DNA from: Solitalea agri
GTDB lineage: Bacteria > Bacteroidota > Bacteroidia > Sphingobacteriales > Sphingobacteriaceae
NCBI RefSeq assembly: GCF_023914155.1
Contig: NZ_JAMWYS010000003.1
Location: 1-64,000, forward strand
Length of the DNA stretch: 64,000 bases
Direction: 5' to 3'
The position numbers were made by a program, and so were the translations under genes. Below the pieces are notes generated by a model that saw nothing but the letters and a program-made list of their open reading frames with translations, ran no database searches and was not told where the DNA came from. Positions 54,492-63,531 of the stretch are shown here, piece by piece. Within the stretch, counting starts at the first letter, position 1. Every line of letters starts with the position of its first letter.

Positions 54492-56517
54492 ATGGTTTTC
54501 ACTCGTTTTGATTTTTTTACTTCTAGCTAAATTCGCCATAGCGCAAAAGGAGATTGATCCTGTTGTAGAAAATATTATTGAGGCTATAGCTAGTAGTACC
54601 GATAATGAAGATTTAGACATAAGCGACCTTACCCAACAACTATATGCTTATTATCATCATCCTTTAAACCTAAATTCTGCAAGTGTCAGTGAGCTAGAAT
54701 CTTTGTATTTATTGAATGATTTGCAAATTGAAGCTTTAAAAAAGCATATAGAACAATTTGGCCCATTGATCGATTTTGCCGAGTTGCAGACTATTTCCCT
54801 ATTTGATAAAACAACTTTATTAAAGCTAAAACCCTTTGTAAGGGTTTCCGACCCTTCATCACATGGTAAACTAACTCTTTCAAACGGAGAAAATGAATTT
54901 ATCATTAGAGTCTCTCAGAATTTGGAATTATCAAGAGGCTTTAAAGAGCATATTTACGCAGGTGACAGGCTTCGCATTTATAGCAGATATACTTACAACA
55001 GTTCAGACAAAGTCAGTTTAACACTTTTAGGAGAAAAAGATCCTGGGGAACAATTTCTGCAGGGAAATCAGAAATATGGTTTTGACTTTTATTCAGCGAG
55101 TTTAAGCTTTCGCAATTGGGGTAAACTTAAACAGTTAATCATTGGTGATTACTGTTTGCAGTTTGGTCAGGGGCTGATAATGTGGACTGGCTATGGAATA
55201 GGTAAAAGCGCATTAGTTAATTCAATGGTAAGAAATGGCATTGGACCAAAAACGTTCCGCTCAACTACCGAAAATGGCTATTTCAGAGGGCTATCCGGAA
55301 ATTTTTTACTCACAAAAAGAATCAGCCTCTCTCCTTTCGTTTCTTACCGAAATTTAGATGCAAATGTGATAGCAAATGATTCCACAAGCGAGATTACAGT
55401 TTCAGCTTTACAAACCACCGGATTTCATCGGTCGGCTACAGAAATTACTGATAAACAAAGCTTAAAAGAGTTTTTGTATGGAGGTAATTTGCTTATCGAG
55501 CCGTTAAAAAGGCTTAAACTCTCACTAACCGCCTATCATCAGCAATTCGACAAATTATTAGAAAAGAACCCGGAGCTTTACAATCAATTCGATTTCAAAG
55601 GAAGATCACAAACCGTTTACTCAATAGCTTATCAGTTGAGTTTAAATCGATTTTACTTTTTTGGTGAGGAAAGTAAGGTTGTTGATGGAGGCATGGGGTT
55701 TATTACTGGTATGATGATGAGTGTTACACCCAAAGCCACACTAACAATTGTTCACCGACATTTTGATAAAAACTTTCATTCATTTTATTCACAGGCCATT
55801 GGTGAAGCATCTACAAACACAAATGAACAAGGCTTTTATTCAGGCATCACCGTAAATTTTTCTCCTAAAATCACAATTAATTGCTTTGCGGATGTGTTCA
55901 AATTCCCATGGTTACGGTATCGTGTTGATGCTCCATCAAAGGGAAATGAATTCTTCGGTATGCTAACTTATTCACCTTCAAAAAAACTAAACATGGATGT
56001 TCGTTTTATGCGCCAGCAAAAAGAGATCAATTTATCAAATGAAGAAGTAACAATTAGGCCAATTGCAGAAACCATAAAAAACAATTATCGTTTTACTTCT
56101 AGTTACAGTTTAAACGAATACATTGCTATCGGCAATCGAATAGATCTGGTGAATTATAGCAATGGAATTGCAAAACCAGAGACCGGAATGGCTCTTTCAG
56201 TAAATTTTGCTATCCAAAACCGGTCTAAACGTTTAGGCTTAGATAGCAGATTCACCCTTTTTGATACCGACTCTTATAACGCCCGAATTTATGCTGCGGA
56301 GAAAGATGTTTTGTATGCCTATTCGTATGCTATGTATCAGGATACAGGAACCCGTTTTTATATAAACATCAAGGCTGTTCCTTTAAAACCGCTAAGTTTC
56401 TGGATGCGATACAGCGTCTACTCCTACCGAAATAAAGATGAATTGGGTTCTGGTTACGATGTGATCAAAGGAAGCCAAAAGTCGGAAGTGAAAGTTCAAA
56501 TACGATTAACCTTTTAA
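54481..56517 (+). CDS. helix-hairpin-helix protein with beta-barrel-like C-terminus
   Basis: 678 residues from ATG 54481; the frame is open further upstream, but that start lies within the barrel gene, while here a signal peptide (1-22, FAIAQ) follows directly. Two helix-hairpin-helix motifs at about 55-125 (NLNSASVSELESLYLLNDLQ, LIDFAELQTI) resemble ComEA. The remaining 550 residues are beta-rich with alternating strands, like an outer-membrane barrel. Followed after 3 bp by comEC, so DNA uptake across the outer membrane is a possible role; inference. Confidence 0.75.
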   Translation: MNSKWFSLVLIFLLLAKFAIAQKEIDPVVENIIEAIASSTDNEDLDISDLTQQLYAYYHHPLNLNSASVSELESLYLLNDLQIEALKKHIEQFGPLIDFAELQTISLFDKTTLLKLKPFVRVSDPSSHGKLTLSNGENEFIIRVSQNLELSRGFKEHIYAGDRLRIYSRYTYNSSDKVSLTLLGEKDPGEQFLQGNQKYGFDFYSASLSFRNWGKLKQLIIGDYCLQFGQGLIMWTGYGIGKSALVNSMVRNGIGPKTFRSTTENGYFRGLSGNFLLTKRISLSPFVSYRNLDANVIANDSTSEITVSALQTTGFHRSATEITDKQSLKEFLYGGNLLIEPLKRLKLSLTAYHQQFDKLLEKNPELYNQFDFKGRSQTVYSIAYQLSLNRFYFFGEESKVVDGGMGFITGMMMSVTPKATLTIVHRHFDKNFHSFYSQAIGEASTNTNEQGFYSGITVNFSPKITINCFADVFKFPWLRYRVDAPSKGNEFFGMLTYSPSKKLNMDVRFMRQQKEINLSNEEVTIRPIAETIKNNYRFTSSYSLNEYIAIGNRIDLVNYSNGIAKPETGMALSVNFAIQNRSKRLGLDSRFTLFDTDSYNARIYAAEKDVLYAYSYAMYQDTGTRFYINIKAVPLKPLSFWMRYSVYSYRNKDELGSGYDVIKGSQKSEVKVQIRLTF

Positions 56518-56520
56518 ACG

Positions 56521-58611
56521 ATGAGCAGTTTCCGTTTACAAACCAGGCAGTTAACCTTCGTTCGTATTTTAATTCCTTTTATCGCAGGAATAATTGTTGG
56601 ATGTTTATGGCAACTTGATTCCTTAGTCTATTGGTTATTGCTGTTGTTAGGTGTATCAATTTTAATCTTAACAACGCATTTAAACAGAACCATAAACAAA
56701 ACCAAATGGCGAAAATATAAAGGTCTGTTCATCAACCTATCTTTTATACTTATTGGTTTTTGTTGTTCGGGATTACATAACGAACTCAATCATAAAACTC
56801 ATTTTAAAAACTCAAGTGACGATTATTTCATAATACAAATTGATGAGCCACCGATCAGGAAGGGAGCTAATCTTAAATTTAAAGCCGAAGTGATTTATGC
56901 AGTAAAAAACTCTGCTCAAAAATCTGTAAGCGGAAACTTACTGGTTACACTTAACACTAAAAATGAGCTTAAATACGGACAACTGCTACTCATTTCTAAC
57001 AAAATAAATGCGATAAATCCTCCTCAAAATCCATATGAATTTGATTACAGAAGATACCTGTATTTCAAAAACATTCACTTTCAAACCTATTTGAAAACCA
57101 ATGAATATCGACTTATCAAATCGGACGCTAAGTTCAGCGTTTTAACATGGGCAATTGCTATGAGGGAGAAATGTGTTCAGGTATTTAACAGATATATCCC
57201 CTCACATGAAAATGCTTCAATTACAGCAGCCTTCCTTTTGGGTTACCGTGCCGATTTAAGTTCGGATGTTGTTACTTCATTTACCAATACCGGTACATTG
57301 CATATCCTATCGGTTTCAGGATTACATGTTACCATCATTTTCCTTGTGATTAATACATTACTCTCATTTTTAGACCGGATAAAACATGGGAAGTTAATTA
57401 AGACCATTTTAGTTTTACTATTGATATGGCTTTATGCTTTAATCACTGGCATGTCGCCGGCAGTTTGCCGCTCTGCTTTTATGATAAGCGTTGTAGCCGT
57501 GGCACAGGGCTTTAACCGCTATACCAATATTTACAATACGATAGCAGTTTCGGTTTTCTTCCTACTATTACTCGATCCATATTTATTATTCGATGTGGGT
57601 TTTCAGCTTTCATACATAGCTGTTTGGGGCATTATTTATTTCCAGCCTAAGATTTACAAATGGTTTTATACAGAAAATAAAGCATTGAATTATTTGTGGA
57701 CGATGACGAGTGTTTCAATTTCAGCTCAATTAGCCACATTTCCGCTTTCTATCTATTATTTCCATCAATTTCCTAATTACTTTCTGATCGCCAACATTCT
57801 TGTCATTCCAATTGCTTCAATAATTTTATTTGGGGGAATCTTACTTCTTGGGGTTTCGTTTATTCCCAGTTTAGCTGGATTAATAGGATTGTGCTTAACA
57901 AATATTATCGATCTTATGAACTGGATTTTGCTAAAGCTTAGCCACCTGCCTTTTGCAACTTTCAATGGAATATGGATAAACAATTATACCTTATTACTCT
58001 TAACCTTAATTGTCTTTAGCATTGGCTATCGTTTATCTGAAAAATCAAAAACTGCACTGAACCTAAGCTTTATTTTGATCATCTTTTTTATCATTTCTTT
58101 TAGTTTCGAAAACCTGATGAAATTTAAGGAAAATGAATTGGTAATATTTTCTGTCAAAGGGAAAACAGTCATTGCTTGTAAGGATCAAAACCGATTGCAA
58201 CTAATTGCTGATCCAGAAAATCTTAGCAAGAGCTACGCCTTTTCAATTAAACCTTATATCGAACATTCAAACTCACAGGTTAGTATCGACTCATTGGGCA
58301 GTAATTTAAAATCGGCACATCTTGTTAAACATAAAAATTATCTACAGTTTTATGATATTAGAATCGGTATTGTAGATGAGGGTTTTATTGTTCCTGAGTC
58401 TTCCCAAAAATTAAAAGTTGATTATTTACTCATTTCAGGAAAAAAACGTGTGGATGTTAAGACACTACTCAACATATTTGAATTTAACACTTTACTGATC
58501 GATAAGTCTATTTCTGAATACAACGCAAATAAAATTATGGCTCAGTGTCAAATGCTTGGGATAAACAGTATTAACATTTATCAATCAAACGCATTAAGAA
58601 TATCTATTTAA
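56521..58611 (+). CDS. comEC: ComEC/Rec2 family competence protein
   Basis: 696 residues. N-terminal transmembrane pair (about 12-55), an OB-like soluble DUF4131 region (60-215; NPPQNPYEFDYRRYLYFKNI), then the competence domain with many membrane helices (230-500; LGYRADLSSDVV, HILSVSGLHVTII, MSPAVCRSAFM). The C-terminal 130 residues stand where a metallo-beta-lactamase domain would be in long ComEC but lack HxHxDH, so this is the short form. It forms the inner-membrane DNA channel. The enoyl-CoA hydratase ATG follows directly after its stop. Confidence 0.92.
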   Translation: MSSFRLQTRQLTFVRILIPFIAGIIVGCLWQLDSLVYWLLLLLGVSILILTTHLNRTINKTKWRKYKGLFINLSFILIGFCCSGLHNELNHKTHFKNSSDDYFIIQIDEPPIRKGANLKFKAEVIYAVKNSAQKSVSGNLLVTLNTKNELKYGQLLLISNKINAINPPQNPYEFDYRRYLYFKNIHFQTYLKTNEYRLIKSDAKFSVLTWAIAMREKCVQVFNRYIPSHENASITAAFLLGYRADLSSDVVTSFTNTGTLHILSVSGLHVTIIFLVINTLLSFLDRIKHGKLIKTILVLLLIWLYALITGMSPAVCRSAFMISVVAVAQGFNRYTNIYNTIAVSVFFLLLLDPYLLFDVGFQLSYIAVWGIIYFQPKIYKWFYTENKALNYLWTMTSVSISAQLATFPLSIYYFHQFPNYFLIANILVIPIASIILFGGILLLGVSFIPSLAGLIGLCLTNIIDLMNWILLKLSHLPFATFNGIWINNYTLLLLTLIVFSIGYRLSEKSKTALNLSFILIIFFIISFSFENLMKFKENELVIFSVKGKTVIACKDQNRLQLIADPENLSKSYAFSIKPYIEHSNSQVSIDSLGSNLKSAHLVKHKNYLQFYDIRIGIVDEGFIVPESSQKLKVDYLLISGKKRVDVKTLLNIFEFNTLLIDKSISEYNANKIMAQCQMLGINSINIYQSNALRISI

Positions 58612-59388
58612 ATGGAAGAGCTGGTAAAATTTAATGTTGAAGATCGGATTGCCTATATAACGCTAAATCGGCCTGAGAAACGAAACGCGCTTAATGAAGA
58701 ATTAATTAAGCAGTTAAAGCAAGCTGTTTACAAGGCGGAGAAAAATGAAAACATAAAAATCATTGTTTTAGCAGCCGAAGGTGATGTTTTTAGTGCAGGA
58801 GCTGATTTGGCTTATCTCCAAAAACTACAGCAAAATTCGGTTAATGAAAATATTGCCGATAGTCATCAATTACGTGAATTATTTAGTGCTATCTATTTTT
58901 CGAGTAAAATAACCATTGCCAAAGTTCAGGGGCATGCTATTGCCGGAGGTTGTGGATTGGCTACTGTTTGTGATTTTGTATTTGCTGCGCATGAAGCTCA
59001 GTTTGGATATACCGAAGTTAAAATTGGCTTTGTTCCGGCTATTGTTGCGTTGTTTTTGATCAGAAAAATTGGCGAAGGAAAGGCTAAAGATCTTCTGCTA
59101 AGTGGACGTTTAATTTCATCAATAGAAGCAAAAGAAATAGGACTGATCAATGAAATGGTGGACCATAATGAACTTGATGAAGTAGTAAAAACCTTTGCTT
59201 TAAAAATGTGTAATGAAACATCAGCAAATTCTATAGCCATTACCAAAGATCTGATTCAAAAGGTTCAATCTATGAAAACTGAAGAAGCCTTAATATTTGC
59301 AGCTGAGACAAATGCAAATGTTAGAAGTACTGAAGATTTTAAAAAAGGAGTAGATTCGTTTTTAACGAAAACCAAGCTGAAGTGGTAA
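58612..59388 (+). CDS. enoyl-CoA hydratase/isomerase family protein
   Basis: 258 residues, crotonase fold. Oxyanion-hole motifs: FSAGADLAYL and HAIAGGCGLATVCDF. A Glu follows in YTEVKIGFVPA, in line with hydratase activity. Likely acts on acyl-CoA esters, as in methylglutaconyl-CoA or fatty-acid metabolism; the exact substrate is not readable. Directly abuts comEC (stop TAA then ATG), so they share a transcript although the functions look unrelated. Confidence 0.9.
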   Translation: MEELVKFNVEDRIAYITLNRPEKRNALNEELIKQLKQAVYKAEKNENIKIIVLAAEGDVFSAGADLAYLQKLQQNSVNENIADSHQLRELFSAIYFSSKITIAKVQGHAIAGGCGLATVCDFVFAAHEAQFGYTEVKIGFVPAIVALFLIRKIGEGKAKDLLLSGRLISSIEAKEIGLINEMVDHNELDEVVKTFALKMCNETSANSIAITKDLIQKVQSMKTEEALIFAAETNANVRSTEDFKKGVDSFLTKTKLKW

Positions 59389-59393
59389 AGGAA

Positions 59394-59433
59394 ATTGTTT
59401 TATTGTTTTATTGCTTTATTGTTTTATTGTTTT
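59394..59433. repeat. ATTGTTTT octamer repeat across the miaA stop codon
   Basis: Five tandem 8-bp units, ATTGTTTT with one C variant in the third (59394-59401, 59402-59409, 59410-59417, 59418-59425, 59426-59433). The miaA stop (TAA on minus, 59416-59418) lies inside. A change of one unit would shift the frame of the last codons. Confidence 0.8.
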
Positions 59434-60336
59434 TACCAAAACCCTTAATTGCTCATCCAAAGGTTCTTCGCCATTTATCCAATTGATCGTCAATCCATCT
59501 TTTTCCATCTTCCGAAAATAGGTCATTTGGCGTTTGGCAAATTGGTGAATAGCTGTTTCCAGCCGTTCCAGCATCGTTTCATAATCTAGTTCAGCATTTA
59601 AATACTGGGCAATAAACTTATATTCGAGGCCATAATAAACAAGGGTTTCCATCGAAACTCCTTTTGCTAAAAGTTGTTGTACCTCCTCGATCATACCCTC
59701 ACTTATTCGTTTAAGTAAACGTTCCGAAATACGCTCACGGCGTAGTTCTCTGGAAATATCAATTCCAAAGATGAATGCATTAACCTGAGGTAACGAATGA
59801 AAATCATGTGCGTTTTTATTTAGATATGTACTAATCTCTATTGCCCTGATCAGCCGTTTTATTGTTGATGTATCAGCCAAGCCTGAATAGGAAGAGGTTA
59901 ATTGTTGATGAATAGTAGTAAGTTCTTCCTTCGATTTAAAGGCTAATTCGACCCTTAAATTCTCATCAATAGGAACAGATGTGTATTGAAAATCTTTTAA
60001 AACTGATTCGATATATAAGCCTGTACCACCACATAAAACCGCAACCTTTCCTTTTGCTTTTATTGATGTGTATGCACGTTCAAAATCCTGTTGAAATTCG
60101 AAAATATTGTACTTCTCTCCTGCTTCGCGAATATTTATTAAATGGTGAGGAATAGATGTTCCATTAATTTCGAACTCATGTAAATCTTTACCGGTGCCAA
60201 TGTTCATATCCTTATAAACCTGGCGTGAATCCGCGCTGATAATTTCTCCGTTAAGCTCATAGGCCAGCCTAACCGCTAACCGCGTTTTACCCGAGGCTGT
60301 GGGACCTAAAATCACTATTAAATCTGTTTCGCCCAT
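59416..60336 (-). CDS. miaA: tRNA dimethylallyltransferase
   Basis: 306 residues. It transfers a dimethylallyl group to A37 of tRNAs reading UNN codons. P-loop ILGPTASGKTRLAVRLA (about 9-25), ISADSRQVYKDMNIGTGK, IPHHLINI, and the C-terminal motif AIHQFAKRQMTYFRK. The last residues (VKTIKQ) are encoded by the ATTGTTTT octamer array. It overlaps the upstream gene by one base (TAATG). Full length. Confidence 0.96.
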   Translation of the reverse strand: MGETDLIVILGPTASGKTRLAVRLAYELNGEIISADSRQVYKDMNIGTGKDLHEFEINGTSIPHHLINIREAGEKYNIFEFQQDFERAYTSIKAKGKVAVLCGGTGLYIESVLKDFQYTSVPIDENLRVELAFKSKEELTTIHQQLTSSYSGLADTSTIKRLIRAIEISTYLNKNAHDFHSLPQVNAFIFGIDISRELRRERISERLLKRISEGMIEEVQQLLAKGVSMETLVYYGLEYKFIAQYLNAELDYETMLERLETAIHQFAKRQMTYFRKMEKDGLTINWINGEEPLDEQLRVLVKTIKQ

Positions 60337-61181
60337 TACTTTATCACTAAACGGAATTTTAAATTACCCTGATTTTTTATGCGAACATAACCCAAGCGTA
60401 TCATGAGTTGCTCTTCTGATTCATTGGACTCGGCCATCGACAAAATAGACAGCGGAAGCTTATGAGCATAATAGCGTAACCATTCACCTTCTTTCACCCA
60501 AAACTGCTGCGATTCTGTTATCCCCTCTTTTTTAAATCCCAATTTCACATAACCTTCGCCGTTAGACCATTCCAGATCGGCATACGTCATGATATCACTT
60601 GGTTTCACTTCCTCAATAAAAAACTTAATAAGCTTGCTTAACCCTCCAACCACTGTATGATCTTTTAAATTTGCAAAGCGGATCAATTCATACGATCGAT
60701 AATTTTCACCTCTTGAAGGCATTGGCTTTCCGGCACTGAAAGAAGCCACTGCCACCAGTTCATCTTTAAAAAAAAGGCCATATTTATACTTAGCAGTGGT
60801 TATGACATTTAAATGGTGGGTGGCTAGAAAGTTATTGAGCTGATGAATATCTATGCGTTTAACTTTTGTGGCTCGACCGTGAATTCGTATAGTTTGACCT
60901 AACAGTGAACTAATTCTTGATCGAATAACCTCATTGCTTTGAATCCATTGATCTTCCCAAACTGAGATCAACTGAAAACCTTCATTTGAAGAGTAAAACA
61001 AGTCGATCATTTTTGAAACGATCTCATTGTCCTTTAATTTGATAAAAGCAAAAGAAATGGCCTTTTCTGGTATTATTACAATTGAAACACCCTCAATTTG
61101 AGAAAGCTTAAGGCTGAAATTATTTTCAGCAGCAAGGTGAGATATCCAATCGAAAAAGTTGGTTGAGATCAAATTATGCAT
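60336..61181 (-). CDS. GNAT-like protein related to phage-type acetyltransferase domains
   Basis: 281 residues. N-terminal half (1-110) unassigned. The C-terminal half (about 110-260) has FLATHHLNVITTAKYKYGLF, ELVAVASFSAG, YELIRFANLKDHTVVGGLSKL and MTYADLEWSNGEGYVKLGF, a pattern I associate with a GNAT-like domain common in phage and homing-endonuclease contexts. No substrate can be named. The stop overlaps the miaA ATG by one base, so the two genes are coupled; a link with tRNA or translation is possible but unproven. Confidence 0.6.
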   Translation of the reverse strand: MHNLISTNFFDWISHLAAENNFSLKLSQIEGVSIVIIPEKAISFAFIKLKDNEIVSKMIDLFYSSNEGFQLISVWEDQWIQSNEVIRSRISSLLGQTIRIHGRATKVKRIDIHQLNNFLATHHLNVITTAKYKYGLFFKDELVAVASFSAGKPMPSRGENYRSYELIRFANLKDHTVVGGLSKLIKFFIEEVKPSDIMTYADLEWSNGEGYVKLGFKKEGITESQQFWVKEGEWLRYYAHKLPLSILSMAESNESEEQLMIRLGYVRIKNQGNLKFRLVIK

Positions 61182-61263
61182 TATTGATCCTCAAAAATAA
61201 AAAAGAAGTTCGAATCAATACTGACCGGTTAAATTCAACAACTCTTAAAAGCTTTAAATAAAC

Positions 61264-62592
61264 CTAAAATGATTCTCCCGCATTTAAATAGAATGCTTTT
61301 GAGCGGTTTGCCCAAGCATAATTAAATATCAAATTGGTTCGGGTTGCCTTATCCAGTAAAATCCTGAAACCAACACCTACGGCAGGTTGTATGGTTTCAA
61401 AAAGCTTTACACCCCTATCTTTATCACTTGCAGTGGTAAAATCACCAAAAACGGTTCCGCTGAAAAGTTGATTTTTACTGATCGGAAAGCGGTATTCAGT
61501 TTCTAAATAAAGCATATTATCTCCACGGAACACGCCTTGTGTATATCCTTTACCACTTCGGCTCCGTTGATCCCAGCCAATTGAAGGTAAATTCAGATAA
61601 GGAACTTTTCCTGAAGTAACAAACTGACCAAAGGCCCAAATACCCCAAACATGTTGCAAATTGCGTTTGCTTAATGGCCTGAAGTAGCGCATCTCAGCAA
61701 ATAACACATTACTGGAAGCCTGGTTTTTACCCAATTTCGGATTAATTCTAAAGTTAACATTCCCATACCATCCGCGATTGGGGTTGATCTGATTGTCGCG
61801 CGAATCATAGAGCAAGTTTAGACTAGCACCATTCACTGAATAATTTTCCGGATCAAACCCGTATTTTACATTATAATTATAATGAGCCGTATAGATATGA
61901 TTAGCCGTATCTAATTTTTTATCATCAATGCTTGAATACCCGTCGAAATGCACACCTGCTCCCACATAAAAATGCTCACTTACTAACCACGATGCCGTTT
62001 GATGGAATTTTAAATAGTTATAATCCATCGGTTCAGACAAATCATCCAGACTGAAATCCGGGTCTTCATCCCTTGGAGGAATAATATCGGTACCTAAGCC
62101 GTAATTGGGCTGCGAAAAAATATAGAACCGCCAGTCGCCGCTTAAAAAAATCTTGTTGTTTGAAAGCAACACATTATTTTTCATATTAATAAGCAACTGA
62201 TTTTTAGTGGTATAGGTAGCGCTTAAATTTACTGTAGAGTATTTATCGTCAGGTTTGGGTCCTTTAAATGTGTATTGCCCGGTAAGGCCAAACATAAAGC
62301 CAGTTGCAGGCTGTGAGCCAATAACTGGAATCGCAAGGAAAAAACTGTTTTTTTGAGGCTTCGGATTCTTTCCTTTTTTCTTTTTAAATAATACGTCTCC
62401 AATATCTTTCACTTGGTATTCGGCTGAATCTGTTGCAAGTTTGATTGAATCTGTTTTCAATTTGACGGAATCTGCTCCTAATCTAGTTGAATCTGTTTTT
62501 GACTGGGCCAAACCTGTCGCACAGTTAAGACAGACCACAGCAATCACTACTGCAATAATTTTAAACAAGTATTTATTGAATATTTTTATCAT
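61264..62592 (-). CDS. Omp85/BamA-type outer-membrane protein
   Basis: 442 residues. Signal peptide (about 1-30, cut after LAQS), a short linker with repeated DS(I/V)KL-type units, then a 16-strand-like barrel resembling the surface-antigen (D15/BamA) domain. The usual POTRA domains are absent. Seen: GLTGQYTFKG, SLNLLYDSRDNQINPNRGWYG, RGDNMLYLETEYRFP and GVGFRILLDKATRTNLIFNYAW. Probably a short, POTRA-less barrel exporter or lipid-linked outer-membrane protein. Monocistronic, with about 475 bp before rnhA. Confidence 0.8.
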   Translation of the reverse strand: MIKIFNKYLFKIIAVVIAVVCLNCATGLAQSKTDSTRLGADSVKLKTDSIKLATDSAEYQVKDIGDVLFKKKKGKNPKPQKNSFFLAIPVIGSQPATGFMFGLTGQYTFKGPKPDDKYSTVNLSATYTTKNQLLINMKNNVLLSNNKIFLSGDWRFYIFSQPNYGLGTDIIPPRDEDPDFSLDDLSEPMDYNYLKFHQTASWLVSEHFYVGAGVHFDGYSSIDDKKLDTANHIYTAHYNYNVKYGFDPENYSVNGASLNLLYDSRDNQINPNRGWYGNVNFRINPKLGKNQASSNVLFAEMRYFRPLSKRNLQHVWGIWAFGQFVTSGKVPYLNLPSIGWDQRSRSGKGYTQGVFRGDNMLYLETEYRFPISKNQLFSGTVFGDFTTASDKDRGVKLFETIQPAVGVGFRILLDKATRTNLIFNYAWANRSKAFYLNAGESF

Positions 62593-62659
62593 GAGCGTAT
62601 TAGTAAATATTGTTACATATGATTACCATTTAGATTTTAAGCAATTGTTTAAACTATAA

Positions 62660-63043
62660 ACGGTGAATTACAATTTAAGGGCATCTTTTGAAGCCACATA
62701 AATTTCCAATCTTGCCTCATTCCCCTTTTCTGAAAATATTTTCATAGCAAAAGCCAATTACAAAATCAGACATTCATCTGATAATCAATACACTTATGAA
62801 CATTAAGCATATTCGTTATTGGTATAAAAAATAATCCTGAAAAAATAACTTGTAGTAAATACCAGGCAAATGGTGGTGAATTGAGAGGTTTTCATTGAGC
62901 GTATATAGATTGGGGTTTCAACTATTAATTTAAAGTTTTAATACTTGAAATACAATTTGTTAAAGCTATTCTATTAAGAAAAAATGAAAACATGAATCAA
63001 TAGGTTAAAGCAATTGAACACCAAAATTCTAAGTAAATCCTGT
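62660..63043. other. gene-free intergenic region upstream of rnhA
   Basis: Divergent spacer between the Omp85-like gene and rnhA. Apart from the rnhA promoter box no hairpin, RNA gene or plausible short ORF was seen. Confidence 0.5.
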
Positions 63044-63051
63044 TATTTTTG
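63044..63051 (+). promoter_or_regulatory. candidate rnhA -7 box
   Basis: TATTTTTG matches TAnnTTTG and lies 17 bp before the ATG; the following GCCGCTCAAA resembles the queE box context (13487-13500). Confidence 0.5.
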
Positions 63052-63068
63052 CCGCTCAAACTTTAAGC

Positions 63069-63530
63069 ATGATTGAAATATTTACCGATGGCGCATCAAG
63101 TGGAAATCCTGGACCGGGTGGTTACGGAGTTCTATTAAGGTCGGGAAAACATTATAAAGAACTTTCGGCCGGATTTCGCCGAACCACCAACAATCGGATG
63201 GAATTGCTTGCCGTCATTGTTGGCTTGGAGGCTTTAAAAGCCGATAATCAACAGGTTTTGATTTATTCAGATTCGAAATATGTAGTTGATGCTGTAGAAA
63301 AAGGTTGGGTGTTTGGTTGGCAGAAAAAAGGCTACAAAGACAAAAAAAACCCTGATCTATGGGAACGTTTTCTAAAAATTTACCGTAAACATCAGGTTAA
63401 ATTTCAATGGATACGGGGTCATGCTGGCCATCCGGAAAATGAACGATGTGATGAATTGGCCGTTGCCGCTTCTAAAAATCATCAATTTGTAGACACAGCT
63501 TTTGAACGCGAAGAAAGTTTAAATAAATAG
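63069..63530 (+). CDS. rnhA: ribonuclease HI
   Basis: 153 residues. It cleaves the RNA strand of RNA-DNA hybrids. All catalytic residues are visible: Asp7 (IFTDGASSGNPGPGGYG), Glu45 (NNRMELLA), Asp68 (IYSDSKYVVD), His118 (WIRGHAGHPENERCDEL) and Asp128. The KVSGW-like handle region is present as GWVFGWQKKGYK. Length is normal. The MATE gene begins 1 bp after its stop. Confidence 0.97.
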   Translation: MIEIFTDGASSGNPGPGGYGVLLRSGKHYKELSAGFRRTTNNRMELLAVIVGLEALKADNQQVLIYSDSKYVVDAVEKGWVFGWQKKGYKDKKNPDLWERFLKIYRKHQVKFQWIRGHAGHPENERCDELAVAASKNHQFVDTAFEREESLNK

Positions 63531-63531
63531 T

